A stretch of DNA of 64,000 nt, taken from Salvator merianae (lineage: Eukaryota > Chordata > Lepidosauria > Squamata > Teiidae). Position numbers and translations under genes: made by a program. The stretch covers positions 43,323,469-43,387,468 of the forward strand of contig QVOM02000073.1 in NCBI GenBank assembly GCA_003586115.2, given 5' to 3'. Positions 13,261 through 24,732 of the stretch are shown here, one piece after another. Positions within the stretch are counted from its first letter, which is position 1; every line of letters begins with the position of its first letter. The notes beneath the pieces are model-generated. The model saw only the letters and a program-made list of their open reading frames with translations, was not told the DNA's origin and searched no databases.

Positions 13261-13459
13261 AGGCTGCATCTGCCCACAGTAAAACAAATGGCTCAAAATC
13301 TGTTTAGATGGTAGGGTCCACATGCTGATGCCTTAATCCACATTAAGGACCAGAAAACACACTTCAGAAATGCATTCTATGGATTATATATGGAATGGGA
13401 ACACCAGAGTCTACATGCCACATTAGAGCTGCTTTTATTAATGTGTGCAGATGCAGCCT
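13261..13459. mobile_element. 199-bp MITE with terminal inverted repeats
   Basis: The left end aggctgcatctgcccac and the right end gtgtgcagatgcagcct are inverse copies with one mismatch over 17 bases. Inside there is no reading frame. No clear target duplication remains at the flanks. It is a non-autonomous DNA transposon; its superfamily cannot be told from the sequence. Confidence 0.6.
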
Positions 13460-16400
13460 CAGCCACCTGTGTGTTACAAAAAGGGTATCCTATAATCTAT
13501 ATCTTCTGAAAAGAAAGCAGTGCTGCACTGGTGTGCTGGAATAAGAAGGAAGGATTGCCCTTTGATTCAAGAAAACTGAAGGAAATTTCTATATTTATGT
13601 TCTTCATCACAGCCACATCCTTTCAAAAGAACAAAGGAGTTAGAGGAAGACCTGGACAACTATATCCATAGAAGATCTTCATGGGGAGTGCTTTATGTAT
13701 CAGGCATGCTAAAGGGACCCCCAGCCACGATGGATAATGGTCGTATGCAGGAGGCCTCTGCTGAGCTCTTGAGCTGACATGCACTGAGGCAGGGTGGTGC
13801 GACTATATGCAGATGCTGTTCGGACAGTGCCCTGTCACTGTCGTGAACAAGACAGGCCTTTGCTTGCAAGTTCACTAAGCAGATATTCCTTTGCCCAGTG
13901 CCTTCCATGGCTTCTCACCCACAAAATGCTATTTTTCCAGGCAAGCCAGGTAGGCAGAATTCTAGGCTTAAAAGTATAAGTGCAGCTGTGGCCAATGGTA
14001 AGTTCATGTGCTTTTCACATCAGAACATTTCCTTGAAACCTGCTATTCATGTTGTGATTCACAAGGCCCCAGCCCACTCAAGGAAGATGTCTGCAGTCTG
14101 CCTGTCTCCTGCTAGCAAATCCAACACTATAAAGAGTAGAAGGAAGCATTTGGATTCCCAGGAGCAGGTGAAAACTCTCATATGCCACAAAGTGCAAGAC
14201 AGCTGAAAGGCAAGGCAGGCAGTGAGAGAACAGACTGAGTAGAGCTGATCCAGACAGAGGAAAAATGGATGCAGAGAGAAGAAAAATTGGAAAGGGGAAA
14301 TATGAAGTGCATAGACTGTAGGGAATGACTCCTGCAAGCTTTGTATGGGCAGACAGCATGACTAGAGGCCAGAGAGTAGCACTGCCTTCCCTGAGCAGAC
14401 AGACCAGATAGCCCCCTCAAAGAGAAGCTTCTTCCTGAATCCTTACAGGGAAGCAGATGGTTCATCAGTGATCTATGATCCACCGGACATTAGTTTTGAT
14501 ACAAAAGTAGAGCCCATGCTGCTGGAACCTAAGCAAACTACCGCACCACAGGACATGATACGATACTCTCAGAGGCTGCAAGAAAGCAGGATCTACTCTC
14601 CTGCTGAAAATGTAGTGCCCCCACTTTATGTTCTTGGTAGTTCTAGTTCTTCTGTTGTTTCAGCAGTTCATTAATTGTGTTATGTTTGTGGATCTTAACT
14701 TTCTCTAACTTCATTTTGAAGTTTTGAACAATAAAGGTTGGATGGAAAATTGCCTTGCTGTTGAACACTGCTATTGTGATCATTTCCTTGCTAAGGAACA
14801 GCAGATGTCTCTTTGGCTGCAGTCACAACCGATGTTTAAGATGGTCTGAAGCACTCTTTGGTTCCCAGGGATCAAAAATGCCCTTCCAATTTTTATCTGG
14901 GCTATCCCCTGCAAAAATCCATTCCATTCAGATTATACCAGCACTGTTCCTGTTCCATAATCGTGTTATATTTTCAGGATATGATCATGAAAAAGAATTA
15001 CTGAGGACAGTACCCAAACTTTCACCAGTGGGAAGAAAGAGGATTTCTCTTTCCCTTTCCAGCCAATCTCTAATCTTGTGACCAAGAGGGTTGGCAATTT
15101 CACTCCCCCCTTTCCCCTTAGCCCCACATTATCACCTGCCTATTTCTGTTATCCCTTTTTTATTATACCATTGATTTTTGCAAGTACAAAAGTCTACATC
15201 TTCAGAAGCTGGGGATGGGGTAATTGAAGACAGAGTACAGTGCACCCTTCTTCCAGGGGTTCTTCCAACATTTTCTTCTGCCTGTGTGGGGTTGGTGGGG
15301 GATGGTTATGGCTGCCTCCATTTCTTAGTATTGTTTTTACAGTGCACAGATTTTCACAAAAGCACAATTCTGAGTGAGTTCAATTGGCATACTAAAAAAG
15401 AGACTGGTTGAGTCCCTTGAGGAATTAAGGGGGAGGGGAGTACACAACACCCCAGAGTGTGCTGAGGGGAATTGTATTCCACCATCCATCCACCTACACA
15501 CCCACTACACTTTGTGTTGCTCTCCAGAACTGTTGAAGTAGTTTGTTCTTTCAGTTGTGTACAACTTGCCTTTTTAAAAATTAAAAAGAAAAAGTGGATA
15601 TGACATAGGAAAAGTAGATGCTCAGGCACTATGAATGCCCACTTTATCCCTGCAAACAGGTAGGTGGAGAGGGCAGTGACAGAAGGAGGTGGCTTTACCT
15701 TCCCTGGAGAAGTCAAAATTTGATTGACTGGAGTGCATCCAATCACAGAGGGCACAGGACAGAATAGGATGGGAGGGGCGAAGAAGGAAAAAGTATCCTA
15801 TTACCAGACTGAGGCCAGGTAGACTGAAAAATGTGGACTAAGAAAGACAAACTGAGTGACTGCTATCATAGATGGGTGTGATCAAGCCAAAAACAGGTTG
15901 AAACTCCACTGTACCATAAGACAAACTGATCTGTTGTGGTGCAATCAGGCCCTTAGGATTGTAACCAATAGGGAGGTGATAAGTCCCTTGTAGGGTTCCC
16001 AAATTTGGTTGAACAATGAAGGCATATACAAGATGTCATAAAAGAGTTCAAAGTTGCAATTATTCTTTGCTAGGAATGTCTTACTGGATACAGAAACAAG
16101 CAGCATCTCCCAAAACAAGATCAAAGCCTCCCTTCAAGTAAAGTAAATGAGAATGCAACCTGCATTATGGAGGTTAGGTGCTTTGGGAGCCCATTATCTG
16201 TCTGAGACATTCAGGTAAATGCAGCCTGCTTGTCATCAGATTTTGAGCAATCTGTTACACTTGAATCTCGGGTTTTGTGTATTGCTGAGCCCTAAGTTAC
16301 AAAAGCAAAGTGAAGAGCACAATTGGTGGCCACAACACGCTTGGACCAATAAGCTTGTCAGCAATAAGCTTCAGATAAATGCAGAGAAGGACAGGAAGAG

Positions 16401-18190
16401 TGTACACACTGGTACAGTGAAGGATCAGTGAAGCTGCTCCATCAGTCAGCTGACTTGATGTTCCTTGCTAAAGCAACACTTTTACCAATATTGTGTGTTT
16501 CAGATTTCTTATTCTGGGTATTACAAGATTTTTTTTTTTTCAGTATGTCCATATACTTTCTGTAAATGTAAGAAACTGCTTAATCTGCAGGTAATCCTAA
16601 TCATCTTAATCTAACCCTAACTGCATTTGCAGATATCAGTTTGCAGGTACCAAAACCAAGAAGCATCTGAAATACAGAGCTCCAACAATGACATCAATGT
16701 CTTTCACACAGGTTGCATAACCAGCTGTTGTCACCAACATGAACATCCTGAAACCCAAATAAGGGATGCAGTGAATCTCCATCAGTGTTAAGATAAACTG
16801 TTTGCAAGGCCTCCAGTCCCCTCTAAGCACCATGTCTATCAATGGTAGTCATTGGTAATCTCTTTGCCTTTCATCATACAGAACATTCCTTACATGCTCA
16901 GAGGCATACACACAAAAGATCTAGGAAAGTTTAGCTTGGTATGTTTTCAGAAGTTTGAACCGGGAATGACAGGCATACACACAAAGCAAATATGCTGCAA
17001 ATTTTTATAAGTGCATAAGCATATGAACCGGTAAATCACAGGTACTAAATGATGTCTACAATGGAAAATCATAGGGTATGTTTGTTCTAGCTTTCTTGAT
17101 AGGGTCAATGTATAATTATCCTGAAAATCAGTCCACTGAGAACATACGCATGAAGGTCAATGGAAACCAGACTCCTTACCCTTCCATCCCCCTCCTCCTC
17201 ATAAAACCGTCTCAACAACCAGACACACTTCCACCAAGGTAGTCACCTACCAGATTTAATAATCAGTCTTTTCTCCACCAAAACAAACTCTTTCATTCAA
17301 GTCACTTGGCATTCAAAAATGGCTGGAGCTGCTCCACAATTTCTTCCAAAGTGTTGTGGGGCACTTGGAAATGCTCTATCCTTTGTTCCTCTTCCCAAAA
17401 GCCAATCACACAGTCTCCCGCTAGTCCTGGGTCACTGGGACATCCAGAAAGAGTGGATGCTACTGCATGAAGCTGAACAACTTGCTCACTTTTTCTTTGT
17501 TTGTTTGTTTTTACCTTAGCTGAAGGAGACAGCAAAACAAGAAACAGCAGCAATGGTTTTGAAGGTGTTTCTCATGATCAAGGACATTCAGAAACACCCC
17601 AATGACAAGAGATGGGGACTGCTTCAGGTCCTGACACCCTTAATTTCAGGAGTACACCATGCTGTGAGTAAAAATGAATTGAGTAAGCGAGGTCTTCCCA
17701 GGAGCTGTGTGTGGAGCCATCACACGTGTACACCACAGGGATAGATCTGGTGTGCATTAGGCGATCAACACTGCTAGGGCATTATGTTCTGGAGCACAAC
17801 AACAAGGAAAGCACACAAGATTGAACAGAAACAGGCGGAAGAAAAACTGCAACAGTACAGTTCTGTGCAGGAGCACTGATAAGCTATAAAACAGAAAGGA
17901 GGCAAAACCAAGACAGCATGGATTGACCAGGGGTGTGTGAGAGAAATTGTACAAAGGTACATTTTTGTGCAAGTGCACTGATATTAAAAAAAAAGAGGTT
18001 GAGGGGCTGTCAAAATTGACAAAGTAAAAGCACCAATCATGTGGAGTGGCAGAAAGAGGCTAGTGGTGGGGATGAAAAGGGACAGGACAACTCACTGTGA
18101 GTTCAAGACTGACAAGAAAGTGTGTGTGTTAGGGGAATAAAAGTGCATTCAGCTGCAGTGATCATCATGGCTCAACTGGAAAACAAGCAG
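13460..18190. other. Unassigned non-coding
   Basis: No supportable gene. Frames of 100-133 codons (for example - strand 15354-15755 and 14178-14483) have no recognisable domain and overlap competing frames, so I treat them as chance. No clear repeat boundary was found. Confidence 0.4.
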
Positions 18191-18211
18191 ATTTCACATT
18201 ACTATGCAATG

Positions 18212-19390
18212 TAATGCACTATGTTACAGTGGTTCCGCTCCTATCTCCGAGGCTGATTCCAGAAGGTAGTTGTGGGAGATTCCTGCTCATCATCCTGGGA
18301 ACTCAGGTGTGGGGTTCCTCAGGGGTCGATCTTTTCTCCCATGCTTTTCAATATGTATATGAAGCTGCTGGGAGAGGTCATCAGGAGATTTGGAGTCAGA
18401 TTTCATCAATATGCAGATGACACCCAGCTCTACATATCTGTGCCATCTGAATCAGGACGGGTGGTTGAAGTGATGGACAGGTGCCCGGAAGCAGTAATGG
18501 GCTGGATGAGGGCCAATAAATTGAAGCTGAATCCAGACAAGATGGAGGTACTGTGTGTCAGAGGGTCTCGGGTCCATGAAGTTGGAAGGCATCTGGCCCT
18601 TGATGGGGTTGCTTAGCCCTGAAAAGGACAGGTGCAGAATCTGGGTGTACTCTTGGACTCTACGCTTACACTTGAAACTCAGGTGGAGGCAGTGGGCAAG
18701 AATGCAAACCTCTAGTTACAGCTGGTTCACCAACTATGACCCCTTCTGGACAGAGATAATCTGGCCACAGTAATCCATGCTTTCGTAACTTCCAGACTGG
18801 ATTACTGTAATGTGCTTTACATGGGGCTGCCCTTGAAGATGGTTCGGAAGCTGCAGCTGGTGCAGAATGCAGCAACAAGACTGCTGACTGGAACACCTGG
18901 CCGGATGCACAGTATGCCGGTCTTAAAAGAGCTGCACTAGCTGCCAGTTTGCTACTGAGCCCAATTCAAGGGGTTACTCTTAACCTATAAGGCCCTAAAT
19001 GGCTTGGGCCCCAAATACCTAAAGGAGCGTCTTCTCCCATATCAGCCTGCCCATGCCTTAAGATCTGCAGATGAGGTACCACCGCCTTCAATAGCTAAAG
19101 GGTTGGGCACCAGGGATAGGGTCTTTTCAGTGGTGGTCCTCAGACTGTGGAACACTCTTCCCCCTGAGGTGCGTCAAAGCTTCTTCACTTTACATCTTTA
19201 GGAGAGCAATAAAGACGCACCTATTTACCCTTGCCTTTGGCTAAAGCTACAGCTTTCCCTTCCTACTTTCAGGCTACTGTTTTATCACATGCCTTTTATG
19301 TTTGTTGTTGTTGCTTTAATTGTTGTAACCTGCCCTGAGACCTTCAGGTATAGGGTGGGATAAAAATGCAAATAAATAAATAAATAAAAT
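18212..19390 (+). mobile_element. L2-clade LINE: reverse transcriptase C-terminal half, ORF end and 3' tail
   Basis: It encodes a non-LTR reverse transcriptase. The stretch GVPQGSIFSPMLFNMYMKLL leads to the catalytic box YADDTQLY (YADD at 18410-18421) and then GWMRANKLKLNPDKMEVL (near 18510-18550). After frame changes the C-terminal stretch LRLWNTLPPEVR (near 19140-19175) is present. The element ends with the L2-type tail tagggtgggataaaaatg and an (AAATA) run at 19370-19388. The upstream half of the ORF is missing (5' truncation). The active-site residues survive, but frameshifts and stops make it dead. The copy at 62.64-64 kb is a close paralogue. Confidence 0.82.
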
Positions 19391-20020
19391 ATGCAACATG
19401 CACTTTGCGTGTAGCTGAGCTCTTAGTCAACTGCAAGCAGTTTGCTGTCACAGAAATAAAAAGCAAATGCAGTTTTACACTGTGGCTGCCTCTGCACAGC
19501 AAAAGGCAAGGCAGAATCTAAATAAGATCCCATGTTGCCTCTTGCTATGTCCTGCCAGAAAACAGCAGAACCCCCGCTGACCTGCACACCTGGCAAGCAC
19601 CACACATGATCAAGCCAAGAGTGACTGCCAGTAGCCAGCCAAGCACCACTCCCTTTTTTCTTGCACGCATGGCTAGCTTCTGGTAGCCCCAACTGTCTCA
19701 TTGCTGGGCTCCCCATAATAACATTGCAATGAGCTTTTGGCACACTGCAGTCAGCGCTACATTGGGAATGCCTTGGGTATGTCTGCCATTTCCAGTGTAG
19801 AGCCGACAGGATTGCAGATTTTACCTTGCATGTGGAAGCAGTCTACTGCAATAGAAATATGGCCTGAAGGTTTCAAAATGAATTGCTCAGCTGCATTGCT
19901 TGCAGTCATTACTTTGCTCTGGTCTTTCAAAGCTGGTGGCTCTTTGCTATTTGCTGCACCTTGCAGAAAAACACTGGGGAAGAGGCTCTACTATTTGATG
20001 TGCATGTAATTCCAGTGGAG
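19391..20020. other. Unassigned non-coding
   Basis: No gene or clear repeat boundary. A 90-codon + frame at 19737-20009 is unrecognised and probably chance. Confidence 0.4.
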
Positions 20021-20160
20021 GAAGAGGTCATAGCTCAGTGATATAGCTGCTTCCTGGAAAACAGGGGAGGTCACAGGTTCAGTCCTCAGCATCTCCCCAG
20101 CTAATAGCAAACCACTCCTGTATCTGCCCAAAAAACTACATGGTCCAAACAGTAACAAAA
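20021..20160 (+). mobile_element. tRNA-derived SINE fragment
   Basis: The segment has a tRNA-like head. An A-box-like tagctcagtgatatagc starts at 20031 and a B-box-like ggttcagtcct lies at 20076-20086, spaced as in a tRNA-promoted SINE. The following agcatctccccagctaat is the usual continuation of this class in lizards. There is no anticodon arm that would make a working tRNA, so it is a SINE and not a tRNA gene. Confidence 0.6.
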
Positions 20161-20740
20161 TTTCAATTGATTCCTATTATCCTTTCTCTTTTTTTGTAAT
20201 TCATCTGTCCACCTTCTATCCACTGGCTAAGCATGCTCCATACAATGACAAACTGCCAAGCTGCCCTCGCTATTTCTTTGCAAAGGCCTTTGGTTTCCCT
20301 TGGCAGTGTCTGCCAAAGCCAAAACAGGGAGCGTGCTTCCACATTAAGCTTCTCTAAATGAACTTCATTTATTTAGTCAGTTTTGAAAACGGATACTTCT
20401 GATTTTCAAGAGCTGCAAGGTATTACTATTTCTTCTGGTTTGTTTAACATTCCCAACCGTAACTCTACCGCAGAGCTAAGGGCCCAAGCTGCAGTCCAGC
20501 GTTATCTGGATCATAATTAGAAGTGGGAGAAAGAAACGTTGAACTGAGTGTCCTCGGCACGCTGATGAGAAATCCTCAGATGAATTCGGTCGGCAGTTTC
20601 ATGAATAAGTGGAACACTAAATTATGACTAAACTGCCGCTAGGGTATCTCTCTGCTTTACTCTTTGAACACTAAGCACAAAAACCATCAAGCCCTTCATT
20701 ATAATCTACAGCTCAGCAATGAGCCTAATTAGCTCAGTCT
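20161..20740. other. Non-coding; 20450-20700 looks non-repetitive
   Basis: No gene. The stretch 20450-20720 is free of recognisable repeat motifs and has several homeodomain-type TAAT cores (tcataattag, cctaattagc). It could be a conserved element, but this is a guess from appearance only. Confidence 0.25.
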
Positions 20741-20860
20741 ACGCATGCTCAGTTCACTCAGGACAGCAAAAGAGCAGACTGAGAAGACTATAAGACAAAA
20801 ACTCAACAACGTTGTCCGATACAGGGTGGGCATGCTTAGGGTGAGTCCCTCAAGAATGGA

Positions 20861-20910
20861 CTATCACATAAGTAACAACGTACCACTCTCCAAGGGACTC
20901 AGCCTAAGCA
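20861..20910 (-). repeat. DIRS left terminal inverted repeat (3' end of element)
   Basis: Read in reverse complement it contains tgcttaggctgagtccctt followed by a gttacttatgtgatagt block. This matches the arm at 26019-26074 in inverted orientation, with about 75-80% agreement by eye. Confidence 0.55.
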
Positions 20911-21110
20911 CAAAGCCAACCACATCCACACAGGGAGGGAAAGGCTATTGTAAAAACCCTAAGCCCTCGTAAAAAAACACCAAGGGCTCCACTGGGGAGA
21001 CCAAAAAGGCAAACAGAAAGACAACACCATACCGTACCAGGAACCTCCTGTTGCAAGACCTGGCAACCAAAGGCTGCCTCCGCAGAATGATACTGGATCA
21101 GGCAAGAATG

Positions 21111-21377
21111 CTAGGAGAACGAGAAGGGGCTGGACCAGGCTGCCGCCCTGCAGAACCCCAACAGAGTTGCATCCATAGACAGTGCCGCTGTGGAGGAAGC
21201 GGACCTTGTGGAGTGGGCTTGAATCCCACCTGGAGGGGGCATTTCCTGTACCTGGTAGGAGAGAGCTATGCACGTCTTGACCCAGGAGCTATAAGCCCAT
21301 ATCAGCAGGAAGGAAACTAATGAAAAGAGGGGAAGATCTCCTAAACCAGGCCGTACGTTCCAATAAACCATAAGCAC
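21111..21377 (-). pseudogene. DIRS tyrosine recombinase, C-terminal catalytic part
   Basis: The - strand frame contains GGIQAHSTRSASSTAALSMD followed by LGFCRAAAWSSPFSF. This is the C-terminal half of the YR domain of DIRS elements, with the conserved H-x-x-R (HSTR at 21204-21215). The sequence upstream (ISxWI-type helix: YSSWVKTCIALSYQ) also fits. The rest of the domain lies at 21475-21860 and is split by a CR1 insertion. In live elements this enzyme integrates a circular DNA intermediate. This copy is dead: stops precede and follow the frame. Confidence 0.7.
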
Positions 21378-21474
21378 CCTCCCAACAGCCAGAGTAAGCC
21401 ACTACTTCTCCCAGGGATGCCTAGGGTCCAGAAGGAAGGGAAGGGAATCTCCAGGGCTAGAAGAAAAACCGAGT

Positions 21475-21860
21475 CTATCTTGGGACAAACTCAGGGTCCA
21501 ACCACAAGATAGAATCATAGAAACATAGAAACATAGAGTTGGAAGGGACCTCCAGGGTCATCGAGTCCAACCCCCTGCTCAATGCAGGATTCACTAAACC
21601 ATCCCAGACAGATATCTGTCCAGCCTTTCCTTGAAGATCTCCAGCGAAGGAGATGACCGACTCTGGAGTGATGACACAGTGGGCTCTGAAACTAGGAGAA
21701 CCACCAGGACAGAAATCCACCAAGCAGAATCGGTGGTGAGCAGAAAGGCAACCTTAAGAGTAAGGAGGCGTAACAGGACAGCCTGCAAGGGCTCAAAAGG
21801 TTCCCCAGTCAAGTCGGACAAAATCAAATTCCTAGGATGGGGATCTATGAACAATAGCAC
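21475..21860 (-). pseudogene. DIRS tyrosine recombinase, N-terminal part, split by CR1
   Basis: From about 21800 to 21680 the - strand reads LTGEPFEPLQAVLLRLLTLK followed by VAFLLTTDSAWWISVLVVLL. This corresponds to the DIRS YR stretch that normally ends in SARR-x-SEL. The two positions expected to be Arg are Trp here (tgg tgg), consistent with CpG decay of cgg codons. The frame then enters a CR1 fragment and resumes at 21475-21520 with SILWLDPEFVPR, the continuation of the recombinase. This shows directly that CR1 inserted into the recombinase gene. Confidence 0.65.
21513..21668 (-). mobile_element. CR1 LINE 3' end, inserted in the DIRS recombinase
   Basis: The + strand reads aatcatagaaacatag at its left edge, then agttggaagggacctccagg and a gagtccaaccccctgctcaa block. 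This is the reverse complement of the well-known CR1 3' end with its short terminal repeats, so the element is on the - strand. It is severely 5'-truncated. Recombinase coding sequence flanks it on both sides. Confidence 0.85.
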
Positions 21861-22115
21861 ATTTGCCCTTCATGCCTATCATGCCCTTCATATTCATGTC
21901 GGGCAAGCTTAAATCCCAGGGCGTAGACTAGGGCAGCGACTATGGACTTGCTGACTAATAGCATTAAACTGCAATCCCTGATCTGCCTGGAGACATCTGG
22001 GGACATGGGATAAACCCGCTGAGACCTGGCCTAGTGAACAAACACTTGCCCCAAGCTATAGTAGATCCTCCATGTGGAAGGACACCGTGCGGCCAACATG
22101 GTGCCCAGGTCCACA

Positions 22116-22633
22116 TCATCTACACAGCTGCTTGCAGGCAGTGGTGCTGAGCCTGAACGCTGTCAGGGATAGCCATGAGGGATCCGATGGAAAACCCTTT
22201 TCTGGGACAAAAGGTTCTGTCTGAGTGACAGAGGAAAGGAGAGAGGGATCAACAGGCTGTGTAGCAAGGGAAACCAATTCCTTTGGGGCCAGAAGGGAGC
22301 CGCCAACACAACTTGTGCCTCTTCCCTGTGAATCCTCTGCAGGAGGTGGGGCAGCACCAGGAGGATTAAAGTCATACAGCAGACCCGAGGCCACAGGGCG
22401 GAGAGGGCATCCACTGCCCACACCCCTGGTTCCAGGAACTGAGAAATGCAGTCTGGGCCTAGCATCCACTCTGAATGAGTCCACGTGGACGTTGAGGGTA
22501 CCCTGTATATGGATAGCAAAGAGAGAGGAGAGGAGACTCCGTCCAGGTGAATCCCCACAGCTAGAGCGGTACCCTGGCTAGTAATGTAAGTCTTAGTAGT
22601 AACACTGTCGGTCAGAAGAAGGACATGCTGCAC
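22116..22633 (-). pseudogene. DIRS RNase H and downstream domain remnant
   Basis: The - strand frame beginning at 22633 contains VLLLTDSVTTKTYITSQGT, the RNase H stretch of DIRS/Ngaro-type elements (TDN-T-x-x-YI-x-QG). It is followed by VWAVDALSALWPRVCCMTL, LLQRIHREEAQVVLAAPFW and NLLSQ, which match the segment between RNase H and recombinase. The last part (WLSLTAFRLSTTACKQL, near 22160-22120) lies in another frame, showing a frameshift near 22165. Nothing here can be translated intact. Confidence 0.7.
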
Positions 22634-22799
22634 TTACAGTGGCCCCGAGAAGGTCCGGAAGGAAACAAAAAATGGCCTTTAGAGCGAGCCAATCAATCTG
22701 TTGAGCAAGGACCTACTGAGACCAGGCTCTCAGGGCCGTCCTACCTAGACAGCAGCCTCCTCAGCCAAGGTTACTAGCCTCACAAGTAACTCTAACCCG

Positions 22800-23342
22800 G
22801 GAAACTGGGGCAATGGGACTCCCCAGAGCCAATTTCTCCACATCCAGCCACCAGCACAAGGAGTGCCTAACCTCACAGATTCAATCAATAATGGAAATTA
22901 TTTTCCCCAACCGAGTGGCCAGGGAAGAGACCTTTACCCAGGGAAGAACAATAGCTGACAGCTCCCAAAGGCTCTGTACCCGCTCAAGGGAGGGCCGAAT
23001 GATATTACATGAATTATTGAAGCTAGCACCCAGGTGTATGAGGGAGAGGCTGGGGCCGGGTGAACTCTTTTCCCAGTTAATGAGGAAATCTGCTAAAACA
23101 GAAATTTACTGAGAAACTTCAGGTCCAGAATGTAATGCTAAGCCCTGCCCTTCCCGGGCAGCATGAAAAGGAAGGAGTAGAAGCCAGAGCCCTTTACTGC
23201 TAACGATACTGGATCTATGGCCCCTAAATCTAACATATACTGAATTACTTGTAACAAAATCACCATCTTGGCAGGATTGAGGAGACCGAGAGGCAGAACC
23301 AGATTTAAACTCCAACTGATACCCATGAGCTATGTTGAGCAC
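22800..23342 (-). pseudogene. DIRS reverse transcriptase remnant lacking the catalytic core
   Basis: At 23330-23150 the - strand reads GYQLEF (one frame), then LLQVIQYMLDLGAIDPV and GFYSFLFMLPGK. It continues as HYILDLKFLSKF at about 23135-23102. All are N-terminal RT landmarks. Directly afterwards (about 23090) comes ADFLINWEKSSPGPSLSLIH followed by LGAS, a landmark that lies after the catalytic YxDD box in intact elements. The roughly 100 residues containing the active site are therefore deleted. In-frame stops are also present. Confidence 0.7.
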
Positions 23343-23625
23343 CCAGCAACAGAAACATGTCTGGACCTACATTCCGAAAGCACTTGCAACCTACCACCAC
23401 AGGGACTGGATGCTACCCCATACTAAGAAGAAGGGGTGCGGGGGGTGCTGGCCCGCTCCTCTACCAAGGGGCTCTTGGTTAGCTGAGTATGGGCACCCCC
23501 AGGTGACCCTTCTCCCAGGAGACCTGGCTTGAAAGAGCTACCGGGATCGGAATGCCCTCTGAGGCCTCCAAAAATTCTGCCTATGATCCCTGGACTTACG
23601 AGGGGCAGGCAGCAAGAGGCCGAAG

Positions 23626-23740
23626 GCCAAATTTATTCATTTATTTATTTATTGGTATCCTTATTTATTTTATTTCATTATTTGCATTTGTATCCTGCCC
23701 TAACCAGAAGGTCTTAGGACAGGTTACAACATGAAAACCA
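23626..23740 (-). mobile_element. L2 tail fragment inside the DIRS element
   Basis: The + strand starts with a (TTTA)n run at 23631-23653 and then tttgcatttgtatcctgccc followed by taaccagaaggtctta. This is the reverse complement of the L2 3' tail seen at 19.33-19.39 kb, so it is a minus-strand, strongly truncated insertion between the gag-like and RT parts of the DIRS element. Confidence 0.6.
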
Positions 23741-23913
23741 ATTTAGCAATAACAGTGCCTGAAAATGGGGAGGAAAGGCTGTTTCCTTATGTAGCCAAAG
23801 ACCAGGGCAGGGGCCCTTGAGAGCTGCATGAGGTGAAAGGAAGTGCGCTGAAGCTGCCCGGATGACGAGGGCATCCACCTCAAAAGGTCAGTTTAGAAGC
23901 CCTTCCATCTATC

Positions 23914-23945
23914 AATCTTAAATATGCGCTGGCATATTTAAGATT
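23914..23945. repeat. Perfect 14-bp-stem hairpin
   Basis: The arm aatcttaaatatgc (23914-23927) and its exact inverse (23932-23945) are separated by four bases, gctg. It lies in the DIRS element between the gag-like and RT parts. Confidence 0.85.
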
Positions 23946-24110
23946 TGTCTCTGAATCACGAGGAATGAGCCGGTTTCATACTAGACTGTAATGGGCGGGT
24001 CCACAGCAGGGGCCGCTCACATGCTGGAACCATAAACCAGAGTCAACAACATTCTCCTAGGCAGGGCTAGAAGGCACTTGGATGAACAAGCTCCTGCCAC
24101 CCCGAGAGGA

Positions 24111-24732
24111 TCAGCTTTTCAAAGGTGGCCGGTACTGACCGGACTTAATCAGACTTTGAAGGCACCCACATAGGGTTGACTGCCTCAGAGGATTATTCCT
24201 GTGTGTTCCCATAGAAGGCAATGCAATGCCCAGAGTTGTAGCAACATCTTCCGCCACTAAAGGGGACTGGACTTGAGAGACAAGTCTGGGAATCTGTGGG
24301 TCAGGATAGATGACCTCCAGATCATCCCGCTCAGAACAGACTAGAGAAGCAAACTCATTTTGCACAGATAATGCCTGACTCAGAAACACAGACCCTTCAG
24401 AGGCGGTAACCACTCCAGGACCCCCATGGCAGGAGAGGCTACAGTCAAAGATGCATGAGGAGAAAACAGACTCATCTCTGCAAAGAGAGAAGCTATGGGC
24501 TGCTCTGCAGGCTGCTTGGCCTTCTTGCCCTTTATTTTCCCTACTTGGGTTAAGGCAGAGGGGCAGGGAAGGAGGACGGAGGGGAGAACCTGCATGGCTT
24601 GCTCACTTTTTTTTTAACCTCTTGGCAAGGCCCCAGAATGGCCCTTCGTAGGTCAGCATCAGCAAGGGCACACTCTGCAGGGGCCGCCTGCACCACCTCC
24701 TCGTGTGTCGCGCCAGGGAGAGGACTGGACAC
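24111..24732 (-). pseudogene. DIRS gag-like ORF remnant
   Basis: Two - strand frames read as one interrupted protein. At 24732-24560 it is LPGATHEEVVQAAPAECALA followed by DADLRRAILGP. At 24595-24380 a basic stretch (VGKIKGKKAKQPAEQP) appears. At 24413-24111 it is FASLVCSERDDLEVIYPDPQ and onward. Position upstream of RT and a basic, low-similarity sequence fit the first ORF of a DIRS element. I assign it by context, since gag-like proteins of this group have few motifs. Confidence 0.4.

Noticed and set aside
15354..15755. 133-codon minus-strand frame
   Set aside because: No recognisable domain, no splice or promoter context, and a composition expected of random translation.
20031..20100. A tRNA gene
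   Set aside because: A- and B-box words are present but no complete cloverleaf can be formed, and the tail is that of a SINE.
22116..22484. Minus-strand frame beginning MDSFRVDARPRLHFS taken as its own gene
   Set aside because: Only its last part continues the DIRS protein after a frameshift; the rest is an out-of-frame shadow of the RNase H-side frame.
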